A stretch of DNA of 64,000 nucleotides from the NCBI RefSeq assembly GCF_003264365.1, contig NZ_PYAK01000002.1:248001-312000 (forward strand), written 5' to 3'. Positions 8,800-16,907 of this stretch are shown one piece after another. The stretch is from Micromonospora noduli (lineage in GTDB: Bacteria > Actinomycetota > Actinomycetes > Mycobacteriales > Micromonosporaceae). The notes under the pieces are model-generated. The model saw nothing but the letters and a program-made list of their open reading frames with translations. It did no database searches and was not told where the DNA came from. Position numbers and translations under genes: made by a program. Numbering within the stretch: position 1 is the first letter of the stretch; each line of letters starts with the position of its first letter.

Positions 8800-9098
8800 G
8801 GTCCAACCTCCGCCTCCGCCAGCCAGCGCCCGCCCGGGTCTGGCCGCCGACGGACGCGGGTGCCGGCCGCCGGCGGTGGCCCGTCGCCTACCCACCAGGC
8901 CGCGACGATGACCCCGTCGGTCTCGACCAGCCCTCGCGGCTGCAACGTCGCATGCACAGTGCCCAGCTCCGGACCGGGTCTCGGCGGAGAACGCCGGACG
9001 AGGTGCCAGCCCCAGAACCTGCCGGCGCGAAGCCGAGCGGAAAAACTCGCCACGTTCTGATCTGACGGACCGCCGTCGAAACGACAGCCGCGGCGCAC
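8796..9098 (-). CDS. small unknown protein upstream of the vWA gene
   Basis: 100 aa from a GTG at 9098, with no clear ribosome site. The stop forms an ATGA overlap with the vWA start, the same joint used throughout this operon, which is the main reason to believe it is a gene. The protein is basic at its N-terminus (FSARLRAGRFWGW) and ends acidic; two Trp-rich patches suggest a small beta domain. No family recognised. The true start could be an internal GTG near codon 45. Confidence 0.5.
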   Translation of the reverse strand: MRRGCRFDGGPSDQNVASFSARLRAGRFWGWHLVRRSPPRPGPELGTVHATLQPRGLVETDGVIVAAWWVGDGPPPAAGTRVRRRPDPGGRWLAEAEVGP

Positions 9099-9116
9099 CG
9101 GACGCGGCTGCGGGCT

Positions 9117-10103
9117 TCAGGTGTGCGAAGCATCGGCGAAGGTCCACGCGATCCCGTACGCGTAGCCCTGCTGCAACCCGTCGAACGCCGACGTCACCTC
9201 GCCGACGGCGTCGGGTCGCAGCCGGTCCGGACCCGGTGTCCGTTCGTCGACCGCGCGGGGCGGGACGCCGTTGAGCCGCCAGGCTGTCGCCGGCCCACCG
9301 TCGGTCGGGAACCGCAGCCGGACGGTGCAGTGCGCGCACGGCGCCAGCGGCTGAAAGACGTAGTGCTCCCGCATCGGTTGCCCCTCGGGGAGCCGGTAGT
9401 GCAGGCAGAGGTCGTGTCGTTCGCCCGGTTCCAGCGTCCTCGGCAGGGCGAGGGTGAGCCGGAGGTACTGGCCCGAGTTGTGCCGGGTCAGTTCGCGGAT
9501 CCGTGCGCCGAACAGCACGTCGGCGTGCACGCCGTGCTCCCGGGCATCGTCGTTGGGTTGGCGCGGCAAGCTGAACTGCACGGTCAGCTCGTCGATCGGG
9601 CGGATGGCCACGACGCTGCGCGCCTCGTAGAGCTCCGGTGTCAACGTGTCGAGCCGGAGCAGCGCATTCATCGCGCACAGGTGCCAGCCGGGGCCCGCGT
9701 CGGTCGGGTCGGTGGGGATTTCCGGTACGGCGGCGCGGACCAGCCGGGCGACTGCCTCGTCGATCCGGCGACGGGCCGTGCGCTGCTGGACCGACAACTC
9801 ACGGGCGAGTTGGTCGGTGCGGCGGTCCAGCCGGAGATAGTCGTGAACGGGATCGAGGGCGTACGCGAGAACGACGGCCCGGCGCAGGTCACCGGGCAGG
9901 TCGGCGGAGAGGGCGAGCAGGGTGGCGCGCACCTTCGCTCGTACCGCCGATTCCGGCTCGGCCGGCGAGACGCCGCAGAGGTCGGCCAGCTGCGGCCCCA
10001 GCCGTCGGTGCAGCGGGCTGCTCTGCAGGCCCGGACCCCGGCGGAGGTCCAGCAATTCCTGTCGGAGCTGGTCGGAGGTATGGGTGTCGTTGCCGGGACG
10101 CAC
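9117..10103 (-). CDS. HTH-containing protein heading the TerY-P operon
   Basis: 328 aa, GTG start with a strong GAGGAG site 4-12 bases upstream (10107-10115). About residues 85-130 look like a helix-turn-helix of the sigma/AraC-like kind (RTDQLARELSVQQRTARRRID). The rest is a beta-rich domain with a CAHC pair near residue 262, of unknown function. It might sense a signal and switch the operon, or be the constant regulatory component of the system. As first gene it lies below the direct-repeat operator at 10212-10243, compatible with autoregulation. Confidence 0.75.
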   Translation of the reverse strand: MRPGNDTHTSDQLRQELLDLRRGPGLQSSPLHRRLGPQLADLCGVSPAEPESAVRAKVRATLLALSADLPGDLRRAVVLAYALDPVHDYLRLDRRTDQLARELSVQQRTARRRIDEAVARLVRAAVPEIPTDPTDAGPGWHLCAMNALLRLDTLTPELYEARSVVAIRPIDELTVQFSLPRQPNDDAREHGVHADVLFGARIRELTRHNSGQYLRLTLALPRTLEPGERHDLCLHYRLPEGQPMREHYVFQPLAPCAHCTVRLRFPTDGGPATAWRLNGVPPRAVDERTPGPDRLRPDAVGEVTSAFDGLQQGYAYGIAWTFADASHT

Positions 10104-10611
10104 GGCCCTCTCCTCTTCTCTGAATGGTCCGTCAGGACCGTGCGGAGGCTACCGGCATTCCAGCGGGCACGTGGTCCTGTAGTGCGCTGAGTATCCCGCC
10201 CACGACCATTATCTGGCCAGGGAAAGGGACATCTTCTGGCCAGTATCGATGCCCCCTGCGCACGAGGATGGACGCGTCACGTCGCCGCCTCAGAGAACAA
10301 GGGATCGATCCCCGTCATGCGGGTGAAGACAATGGATGGTCATAGCACATTTCGAACCGGGTGCCGAGCCGCCGTTCGGCCGGGTCGCGAACGGGCGTCG
10401 GTCGCCCTGACGGACGTGCCTGGGTCGACGGGAGGGCCGACACGACTCGGCGGATTCGTCAGCGATGTACGACGATCCGCTTCTTCGACGAGTGAGGGCT
10501 CGCCTTCCCGGCCCACCCACCACATTGTTGTTGGCAAGCGCCGGAAGTTCTCGGGCGCAATTTGCAGATCGCAGACGACGTGCCGCATTCCGCATTCCGG
10601 GAGGGGGCGTG
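10104..10611. other. divergent intergenic region
   Basis: 508 bases between the divergent starts at 10103 (minus) and 10612 (plus). It holds the paired operator described separately and a 12-bp palindrome GGGATCGATCCC at 10301-10312. I see no convincing gene. Confidence 0.6.
10212..10243. promoter_or_regulatory. paired TCTGGCCAG operator candidate
   Basis: TCTGGCCAG occurs at 10212-10220 and again at 10235-10243. Each contains the 8-bp palindrome CTGGCCAG, and the two are 23 bp apart, about two helical turns. They lie 109-140 bp upstream of the first gene of the minus-strand operon. This is the arrangement expected for two dimers of one regulator, possibly the HTH protein at 9117-10103. Confidence 0.45.
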
Positions 10612-11700
10612 ATGACGAAAGTGGATGATCCGACCGTGCGGCGCCCTTCGGATGAGGCCGTCGAGGTTACGAAGCCGTGGCAGGCAACGTGCACGCCACG
10701 GGAGTCTTGCGCCCGTATCGCCGTGGACGACCTGCGTGACCTGGCCCGCCGCGGCGAGTTGGCGAACGTGGTCGCGTCCGCGACGCCCGAGGTCCGCGCC
10801 CGGCTCAGCGGAGCCGCGTACGCGATCGTCTGGCCGATCGTCTTCGCCCGGGTGACCCGCCCCGTGGAGCGCCGACGGGGGCACTGGCTCTGCGCGAACT
10901 CGGTAGAGCAGCTTGCCGACGACTGCCTCGACCGACACCACGACGACGTCGAGGCCGTCGTGTCCGACTTGTTGACCAACGCCAAGGTGCCGATCGTCGA
11001 CGTCGAGCGGTGGTCCTCGGCCCGACTCACCGCGGCCACTGTGGATGGTCACCGCCGTCGGCGCGGTCAACGGGGCGCGTTGCAACGGCCCCGGGTTCCG
11101 GCCTGGCTCGCTGCGGAACTCGGCGGTGACCCCTGGCTGACCGAACTGGCCGTGCAGATCCTCACCTGGGTCGGTGTGCCCACGACCGCCGGGACGCAGC
11201 TGTGGCCGCTGGACAGCTGGGCGCTCCGACGGGAGGTCGCCACCGGGGACCTGACCGGCAACCCGATGCTGTCCATGGAGATCGAGCGGGTGCTCGCCGC
11301 GATGCGGCGGCGGCCCCGGTGGTACGCGGATTACGTGGAGCGGCCGCTCGGCCGCAAGTACGCCCCCGCGCTCGCCGTCTCCGCCGACGGGGCGGCCGGC
11401 CTCCGGCCGTTGGTCGTGATCGGCTCGCACGAGCGCGACGAGGCCCACCTCGCCGATCTTGCCGCCGCCGCGGTGGAGCTGATCAGCCGTCGTCTTCGCG
11501 CTGGCGCGGACCCGGCCCACGCGGTGGTGGAGGTGCTCGGTGTCGTCTTCGGTGCTGGCACTGGAAGCGAGCAGATGGACCGTACGCCGGACGGTGGGCC
11601 GGCGGCGGAGGAACGGTTGTCAGTCCTGCTCGCCGATGACCGGACCGTTCGGCGGATCGTCGACGAGGTGCTCCGTATCGTCGCCGACGGCAGCAAGTGA
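10612..11700 (+). CDS. unknown 362-aa protein divergent from the TerY-P operon
   Basis: ATG at 10612 chosen for the GGGAGGGGG site just upstream; the frame opens 49 codons earlier without a ribosome site. The product is soluble, with no signal peptide, TM helix or catalytic motif that I recognise. It is helical, with a central Arg-rich stretch (DGHRRRRGQRG) and an Asp/Glu-rich C-terminus. The 3' end is overlapped for 81 bp by a minus-strand ORF. Shared promoter space with the TerY-P operon suggests a functional link, but the sequence does not show it. Confidence 0.7.
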   Translation: MTKVDDPTVRRPSDEAVEVTKPWQATCTPRESCARIAVDDLRDLARRGELANVVASATPEVRARLSGAAYAIVWPIVFARVTRPVERRRGHWLCANSVEQLADDCLDRHHDDVEAVVSDLLTNAKVPIVDVERWSSARLTAATVDGHRRRRGQRGALQRPRVPAWLAAELGGDPWLTELAVQILTWVGVPTTAGTQLWPLDSWALRREVATGDLTGNPMLSMEIERVLAAMRRRPRWYADYVERPLGRKYAPALAVSADGAAGLRPLVVIGSHERDEAHLADLAAAAVELISRRLRAGADPAHAVVEVLGVVFGAGTGSEQMDRTPDGGPAAEERLSVLLADDRTVRRIVDEVLRIVADGSK

Positions 11701-11880
11701 CAACATTTTCCGTACCCGGTGCGCAGTGGCTTCCGCGAGGGCGGCCGAGTCGGCTCCGGCCGCGACGGCGGCTCGCCACGCCTCGCCGAACTCCCGCTCG
11801 AAGAGCCGTCGCAGGCGCTTGCGTTGCTCCGGCGACAGCCCTCCGGGCGGCGGTTCCCCGGCCGCCGGCGGCTCGCTCAT
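11620..11880 (-). CDS. small helical protein, antisense-overlapping
   Basis: 86 aa from ATG 11880 (MSEPPAAGEPPPGG...). After a Pro-rich leader come two amphipathic helices (LSPEQRKRLRRLFEREFGEA and a partner near residue 45) and an acidic tail. The last 81 bp lie antisense to the end of the upstream plus-strand gene, so the two would interfere if both are transcribed. Amino-acid composition is more protein-like than a random shadow frame. No family recognised. Confidence 0.45.
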   Translation of the reverse strand: MSEPPAAGEPPPGGLSPEQRKRLRRLFEREFGEAWRAAVAAGADSAALAEATAHRVRKMLSLAAVGDDTEHLVDDPPNGPVIGEQD

Positions 11881-11997
11881 GGCTCCACCACCGCCCGAAG
11901 GCGCTCGGTCGACGGGTCGCAGGTAGCCATATCCCTCCGATCCGTGCCGCACCGCCCTGCGGGTCATCTGTCAAACATCTGACGGACAGACGGACGG

Positions 11998-12037
11998 ATC
12001 GGTGGCCTACCGGGCGCGCGCCCGGTAGGCCACCGAT
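11998..12037. repeat. 40-bp perfect palindrome
   Basis: Bases 11998-12017 are exactly the reverse complement of 12018-12037; the centre is GCGC|GCGC-like and the arms begin ATCGGTGGCC. It sits in the intergenic space between the small minus gene (start 11880) and the Crp/Fnr gene (start 12204), about 300 bp after the end of the 10612 gene. It can form a 20-bp cruciform or RNA hairpin. It might be a terminator for the plus-strand transcript, but it has no U-tract and no loop, so its role is open. Confidence 0.8.
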
Positions 12038-12203
12038 TCATGACGCGGGGCCGTGGTACGACTGTCATTGATGGGATTCCACGTCAACTCCCCTCGGCAG
12101 GTAACGGAACCGGTCCTCTGCGGGTATTGCATCCCGGCCCGGTGAGCGGTATTCCGGGGAAGGACGGGATCTCGTCCGGCCCCACCCCCGAGGAGGCCCG
12201 GTC

Positions 12204-12911
12204 ATGGCTGCCGTACCGCTGGACGTCGACGCGGTGTGGGCGGAAGGATCGTTCCTGGACCGGATCGCTCCCGCCGACCGCAGAGACCTGCTGGCCCTCG
12301 GCGTGACCCGTACGGTGTCGCCCGGCCGCCGCCTGCTGACCGAAGGAGCTCGGGACACCCACGTCGAGGTGATCCGGCGCGGCTTTGTGAAGATCACGAC
12401 GAGCGCGGATGGCGCCGACCGGCTGCTGGCGATCCGCCTGCCTGGCGATCTCGTCGGGGAGTTCGCGGCGATCAGCGGTCAGGGTCGCTCCGCGACCGTG
12501 ACCACCTGCGGGGAGGTCGTCTGCACCGTCATCCGGCAGGTGGATTTCCTCCGCTTCCTCGAACGTCGCTCCGCCGTCGCCGCGCAGGTCACCGCGACGG
12601 TCGGCCAGCGCCTGCGGTGGGCGAACGATCGCCGGGCCGAGTTCGCCGCCTTTCCGGTGCACGTACGGCTGGCCCGGGTGCTGGCCGAGATCGCGGCGAG
12701 CTGCGGGTGGACCAACGACGACGAACTCGTCATCGGGGTCGAGTTGAGCCACGCGGAGCTCGCCACCCTGGTCGGCGCGGCGACGGACACCACCCAGCGG
12801 GCGCTGCGCACGTTGCGCGCCAAGCGGCTGATCCGCACCGGGTACCGGCGCATCGCGGTGCTCGACCTGGCCGGTCTCCGCGCCGTCGCCGCTCACGGCG
12901 AGCCGCGGTGA
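12204..12911 (+). CDS. Crp/Fnr-family transcriptional regulator
   Basis: 235 aa, ATG preceded by GAGGAGG. Residues ~15-130 form the cyclic-nucleotide-binding-type beta barrel (LPGDLVGEFAAISG carries the conserved G-E region near the phosphate-binding cassette). Residues ~180-215 are the winged-helix DNA-binding region (LSHAELATLVGAATDTTQRA). There are no N-terminal cysteines for an Fe-S cluster, so it is not an FNR oxygen sensor; the effector is not evident because the phosphate-binding Arg-Ser/Thr pair of true CRP is replaced (GQGRSATV). Target genes are not visible from sequence. Confidence 0.9.
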   Translation: MAAVPLDVDAVWAEGSFLDRIAPADRRDLLALGVTRTVSPGRRLLTEGARDTHVEVIRRGFVKITTSADGADRLLAIRLPGDLVGEFAAISGQGRSATVTTCGEVVCTVIRQVDFLRFLERRSAVAAQVTATVGQRLRWANDRRAEFAAFPVHVRLARVLAEIAASCGWTNDDELVIGVELSHAELATLVGAATDTTQRALRTLRAKRLIRTGYRRIAVLDLAGLRAVAAHGEPR

Positions 12912-13336
12912 CGCCGGCCGATCAGCCAGTGCCGGGCGGCCACCGCACGATCTTGGCTGTCCTCACATACCATCGATGTTCCGGCGGTGGCCCGGCCCAT
13001 GCCCTCGCCACGCGGAGCGCCGAAGCCCTGTGACGTTGGATCACCACCAGAGCCGGCCGGACGTTGCTCAGCTGTAGAAGGATCCAAGGTGTCAGGCTCG
13101 TGGTGCGGGCGTTCGCCTCCGGGGTACGGCACCCCCATCTCTCTGAACCAGACGTGGGCCAGCAGTTCCGTGTGGTGGTAGTACACCGCCGCGGACCGCA
13201 GGGACGCGAACGATTCGGGACGGTTGTTCAGGTTCTCCAGCGCATGGTGCAGGTACCGCAGCGCCCGCTCGCCATGCCCGGAATACCGACCGGTGCGACC
13301 CGGCGCGGACGGTTCGTTGGCGTTGACGGCGGCCAT
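12893..13336 (-). CDS. unknown protein, possibly truncated or degraded
   Basis: 147 aa from ATG 13336. Residues ~20-75 look like a genuine helical protein (RYLHHALENLNNRPESFA, then YYHHTELLAHVWFREM), while the C-terminal half is low-complexity and overlaps the 3' end of the Crp/Fnr gene by 19 bp. It may be a real short protein whose 3' end was altered. No family recognised. Confidence 0.4.
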   Translation of the reverse strand: MAAVNANEPSAPGRTGRYSGHGERALRYLHHALENLNNRPESFASLRSAAVYYHHTELLAHVWFREMGVPYPGGERPHHEPDTLDPSTAEQRPAGSGGDPTSQGFGAPRGEGMGRATAGTSMVCEDSQDRAVAARHWLIGRRHRGSP

Positions 13337-13409
13337 GATCCGGTCGGCGACGCCCGGCTTCTGACGAGGTCGGCCGAGCCGCGCGGAGAGGTGGCGGCGT
13401 GGGGGCGAG

Positions 13410-13547
13410 TCAGGTCCGGCGCGCGGGACTCAGCAAGGCACAGGTGCGCATCGATTTGTCGGCAGTCTCCGGCTCGTCGTCCTGGCCGGCCATGAAATGA
13501 ACACGAGCGCCCTCGACCACGCGGTCCCATTCCGCTGTCTGACTCAC
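13410..13547 (-). CDS. possible 45-aa small protein
   Basis: GTG at 13547 with GAGGA seven bases upstream. The sequence is acidic in the middle (GQDDEPETADKS) with no hydrophobic segment and no recognised motif. The ribosome site and composition are the only support; it may equally be the remnant of a longer gene. Confidence 0.3.
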   Translation of the reverse strand: MSQTAEWDRVVEGARVHFMAGQDDEPETADKSMRTCALLSPARRT

Positions 13548-13645
13548 CGAAGCATCCTCGCAGCTTCGGACGCTCGGCTTGGGCACGATTCTGCTCGGCA
13601 CCGACAGCGGTGGAATGAACCGGACCGCCGCTTCGGCAAGCCTGG

Positions 13646-14419
13646 TCAACCCCGACGACTCTTGGACATCTGCATCGAGCGTGCGGTGGCGCGGGCGGCG
13701 GTGCCGATGAGGTCTGCGACCGGGCCGGGTTGCGAGACTGCCACCGCGTGCGAAGCGGCGATCTCCACTGTCGTGGACCCCGCCCTGTCGGCCAGGAAGC
13801 GCTGTAGGTCCGGCGGAATGCCCTGGTCCTGGGTGGTGATCAGGGTCCAGGAGGGGATTGTCTTCCAGGCGGCCTTGGTAACGCCCTCCTCCTGGGCGCT
13901 GGCGGACGCGGGCCGCTGCGTTGCCGCCATGATTTCGGCGGTGCCGGGGTCGACGTCGGCGGCGAACACCTCGGGGTACTTGTCCTGCAGGATGTACTGG
14001 TCCATGGTCGTGCCGCCGTCGTCGGAGGGGATCGGCACCATTGTGATGCTGGTGGCGAGCTGACTTCCGGGGTACTTGGTGAGCAACCCGATGACGCTTT
14101 CGCCTACGTCCGGGCTCACGCTGGCCACGTACACCAGGGCCTTGACGTTGGAGGCACCAGCCGCGGCCTCGGTCATGACCAGCCCGCCGTAGGAATGGGC
14201 GGCCATCACGACCGGTCCGGGCAAGCTGTCCAGGAGAGCCCGCACGTAAGCGGCGTCCTTCTGCACACCGCGCAGCGGGTTGGCGACGGCAATGACCGGG
14301 TACCCCTGACGTTTGAGGTTGGCAATCACCCCGTTCCAACTCGACGAGCCGGCGAATGCCCCGTGGACCAGCACAACTGTCGGCATCTCCTGCGCGGACA
14401 TGTCAGGAGCAGGGCTCAT
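13646..14419 (-). CDS. alpha/beta hydrolase
   Basis: 257 aa; ATG 14419 has AAGGAA upstream, and the frame extension above it lacks a ribosome site. Fold markers: VVLVHGAFAGSSSW oxyanion region (about 15-28), nucleophile elbow AAHSYGG with Ser76, acid Asp near residue 198 (TTQDQG) and His224 (AASHAVAVSQP). This is the Abhydrolase_6 type close to plant-esterase/EstC-like and pimeloyl-ester-hydrolase-like proteins. Substrate unknown. It is divergent from the TetR gene at 14734 across a 314-bp gap containing a TetR operator, so the same repressor may control it. Confidence 0.88.
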   Translation of the reverse strand: MSPAPDMSAQEMPTVVLVHGAFAGSSSWNGVIANLKRQGYPVIAVANPLRGVQKDAAYVRALLDSLPGPVVMAAHSYGGLVMTEAAAGASNVKALVYVASVSPDVGESVIGLLTKYPGSQLATSITMVPIPSDDGGTTMDQYILQDKYPEVFAADVDPGTAEIMAATQRPASASAQEEGVTKAAWKTIPSWTLITTQDQGIPPDLQRFLADRAGSTTVEIAASHAVAVSQPGPVADLIGTAARATARSMQMSKSRRG

Positions 14420-14733
14420 CTGGAGTTCCTTTCGAGGGGCTCGCCACCGCTGCCTGCGGTATGCAGGCCGGACCGACGAGGACGGTCGACGGAGCATTTC
14501 CCCGGCATCGCGAATCAGCCCGCGCGATCCTGGCTCCGATGGGGTTGCCGCATCCAGAATCCAGCATTGATGAGCCCACTGTCAGCGAGATCGAAGAACG
14601 GGGTGCCTCGCCAAACGCTTGGTTGGCATCCGACCCGGACACGAGATGAGCTGCCGTCGCTGTCCCACACTGGGCGCCGCGCCAATACCGCAGGCACAGA
14701 TCAGACCGAACGTTCTGTCGCTAAGATGGTTGG
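14420..14733. promoter_or_regulatory. divergent control region with TetR operator and leaderless promoter
   Basis: Operator A is the 16-mer GACCGAACGTTCTGTC at 14704-14719, fitting the palindrome GACNGAACGTTCNGTC. A -10-like TAAGAT at 14722-14727 lies immediately after it and only 6 bases before ATG 14734, so the TetR mRNA is probably leaderless and the operator occupies the promoter spacer. That predicts tight autorepression. The rest of the 314 bp shows no gene. Confidence 0.65.
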
Positions 14734-15342
14734 ATGGCGAGCGACGAACCCAATGCCCGACCGTCTGAGGCACGTCTCAAGCTTCTGCGCACGGCGACCA
14801 GGATCTTCTACGCGGAGGGCATTCACGCCGTCGGCGTCGACCGGATCATCGCCGAGGCGAAGGTGACCAGGGCTACCTTCTACCGGCACTTCCCCAGCAA
14901 GGACGACCTCATCCTGGCCTACCTGCGTGAGGTGCATCAGCTGGAGCGCGGCATGGTCGACGAGGCCCTCGCCGCCAACCTCTCGCCGGTCGAGCCGCTC
15001 CTGGCCATCGCCAATTCCATCGCTCAGAACATCCAGTCCCCCGGGTTCCGTGGGTGCGCGTTCCTGAACGCCGCAGCGGAATACCCCGACACGAACCATC
15101 CCGTGCACCAAGAACTCATCGCCCACCGGGCATGGTTCCTGGGCACCATCACCACGCTCATGGCACAGGTCCACGAAGGAACGGCGGACCCCGCAGCGCG
15201 CCACTTCGTCATGCTCCGGGACGGCGCCATGGCGGCCGGATGCCTCTCCGACCCCACGTTGGTGTCCGAGACCTTCCTGCGCGGTGTCGAAGGACTCCTC
15301 AGGATCAACTCGGAGCGCCAGTCGACAGAGTCGGCCCGTTAG
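14734..15342 (+). CDS. TetR-family repressor
   Basis: 202 aa. N-terminal HTH with VDRIIAEAKVTRATFYRHF at about residues 36-54, and an all-helical ligand domain containing FRGCAFLNAAAEYPD, a signature common among TetR proteins controlling oxidoreductase genes. Operator A overlaps its own promoter, and two near-identical sites (17891-17906, 17943-17958) flank the promoter of the redox operon ending at 15467. I infer one regulon: this gene, perhaps the divergent hydrolase, and the three-gene operon. Ligand unknown. Confidence 0.92.
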   Translation: MASDEPNARPSEARLKLLRTATRIFYAEGIHAVGVDRIIAEAKVTRATFYRHFPSKDDLILAYLREVHQLERGMVDEALAANLSPVEPLLAIANSIAQNIQSPGFRGCAFLNAAAEYPDTNHPVHQELIAHRAWFLGTITTLMAQVHEGTADPAARHFVMLRDGAMAAGCLSDPTLVSETFLRGVEGLLRINSERQSTESAR

Positions 15343-15356
15343 CCCCCGCACGACCT

Positions 15357-15395
15357 GGGGCTGGGCCACCCCCGGTGAGGGGATGACCCAGCTCC
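15357..15395 (+). terminator. hairpin after the TetR gene
   Basis: GGGGCTGGGCCA (15357-15368) can pair, with wobble, to TGACCCAGCTCC (15384-15395) around a C/G-rich loop, 15 bases after the stop. No U-tract follows, as is usual in high-GC actinomycetes. It lies between convergent genes and could serve both. Confidence 0.5.
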
Positions 15396-15466
15396 TCGAT
15401 GTTGCTACCACCGGTTGAGCCCGCCCTCGCTCGCAGGCGACGGCGCGGACGACCGCACGGCTCAGA

Positions 15467-16906
15467 TCAGCGGCCGTATGCCTCGAGCAGGCGCAGCCAG
15501 ACCTCGCTGACGGTCGGGTACGCGGGCACGGCGTGCCACAGCCGATCCAGTGGGACCTCGCCGACGATGGCGATCGTCGCGGCGTGGATCAATTCCGCGA
15601 CGTCCGGGCCGACGAGGGTGAGGCCGACGATGACCCGTCGGTCCTCGTCCACGACCATCCGGGCGTGCCCCTGGTAGCCGTCGGCGTGCAGCGCGGCCCC
15701 GGCGACGGCGGCCAGGTCGTAGTCGACGACCCGGATCCGCAGCCCGGCGGCCTCGGCGGCGGCTGCGGTCAGCCCTACCGACGCGATCTCCGGGTCGGTG
15801 AAGACGACCTGCGGCACGGCGCGCTCGTCGGCGGTGGCGACGTGCCGACCCCACGGGCGGTCGTCTGCCGCTTCGCCAGTGGCCCGCGCCACGATCACGT
15901 CGCCCACCGCGCGAGCCTGGTACTTGCCCTGGTGGGTCAGGAGCACACGCCGGTTGACGTCCCCGGCCGCGTACAGCCATCCGTCGCCGATCAACGCGCC
16001 GGCATCATCGACCACCCGCAGGGTGTCGTCGACAGTGAGCCAGGCGCCCGGCTTCAGGCCGATCCGGTCGAGGCCGACGTCGTGCGTGTTCGGCGTACGG
16101 CCGATCGCGACGAGGATTTCGTCGGCCTCGACCTGGTCGCCGTCGGTGAGCGTGACGTGCACAGTGCCGTCGCCGTCGCGGCTCACCGACGTGGCCTCGG
16201 CACCGAGTTGGACTGACACGCCAGCTTCCCGCAGGGACTGCGTGACCCGCTCGCCGACGAACGGCTCCGCCTGATTGAGCACTCCGTCGCGCACGAGCAC
16301 CGTCACCGCTGATCCGAGGCCGGCGTACGCGGTCGCCATCTCCGTGGCCACCACGCCACCACCGATGATGGCGAGCCGACCGGGAACGTCACTGGCGGCG
16401 GCTGCCTCGCGGCTGGTCCACGGTGCCGCCTCGCGCAGACCGGCGATGTCCGGCACCAGTGCGCTACTTCCGGTCGCGATGACGACCGCGTGTCGGGCGG
16501 TGAGCGAGGTGGTGGCGCCGTCCGCCCCGGTCACCTCGACGATCCGGTCGGAGCTGATCCGCCCCTGGCCCCGGTACAGGGCGATCCCCGCAGAGTCGAG
16601 CCAGGACACCTGGCCGTCGTCCTTCCAGTGCGAGGCGACGGTGTCCCGGCGGCGCAGCACGGCCGCCGCGTCCAGCTCGCCGGTCACCGCCGCGCGCGCA
16701 CCGGGCAGCTGACGAGCCGCTCGGAGCGCGGCCTGGCTGCGCAGCAACGCCTTGGTCGGCATGCAGGCCCAGTACGAGCACTCGCCACCCACCAGTTCCC
16801 GTTCGACGATCGCGGCGGTCAGGCCGCCCTGCACGACGCGGTCGGCGACGTTCTCCCCCACCGGCCCCGCGCCGATGACAACGACGTCGTACGTGGCGTT
16901 CTGCAC
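15467..16906 (-). CDS. FAD-dependent pyridine nucleotide-disulfide oxidoreductase
   Basis: 479 aa, GTG start one base after the upstream stop, with GAAGGGAA as ribosome site. FAD motif GAGPVG (12-17), redox disulfide CSYWAC (C43, C48), NAD(P) motif IGGGVVATEMA (about 180-190), second FAD motif YAAGDVN. The C-terminal interface reads VPAYPTVSE: the histidine of HPTxSE found in lipoamide dehydrogenase and glutathione reductase is Tyr463, a replacement also known in mercuric reductase. It lacks the heavy-metal N-domain and C-terminal Cys pair of MerA. Substrate therefore unknown. Third gene of a TetR-controlled operon. Confidence 0.9.
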   Translation of the reverse strand: MQNATYDVVVIGAGPVGENVADRVVQGGLTAAIVERELVGGECSYWACMPTKALLRSQAALRAARQLPGARAAVTGELDAAAVLRRRDTVASHWKDDGQVSWLDSAGIALYRGQGRISSDRIVEVTGADGATTSLTARHAVVIATGSSALVPDIAGLREAAPWTSREAAAASDVPGRLAIIGGGVVATEMATAYAGLGSAVTVLVRDGVLNQAEPFVGERVTQSLREAGVSVQLGAEATSVSRDGDGTVHVTLTDGDQVEADEILVAIGRTPNTHDVGLDRIGLKPGAWLTVDDTLRVVDDAGALIGDGWLYAAGDVNRRVLLTHQGKYQARAVGDVIVARATGEAADDRPWGRHVATADERAVPQVVFTDPEIASVGLTAAAAEAAGLRIRVVDYDLAAVAGAALHADGYQGHARMVVDEDRRVIVGLTLVGPDVAELIHAATIAIVGEVPLDRLWHAVPAYPTVSEVWLRLLEAYGR

Positions 16907-16907
16907 G

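Noticed and set aside
10301..10312. Palindrome GGGATCGATCCC as an operator
   Set aside because: Single short copy; such 12-mers occur by chance in GC-rich DNA, and no matching site was seen elsewhere.
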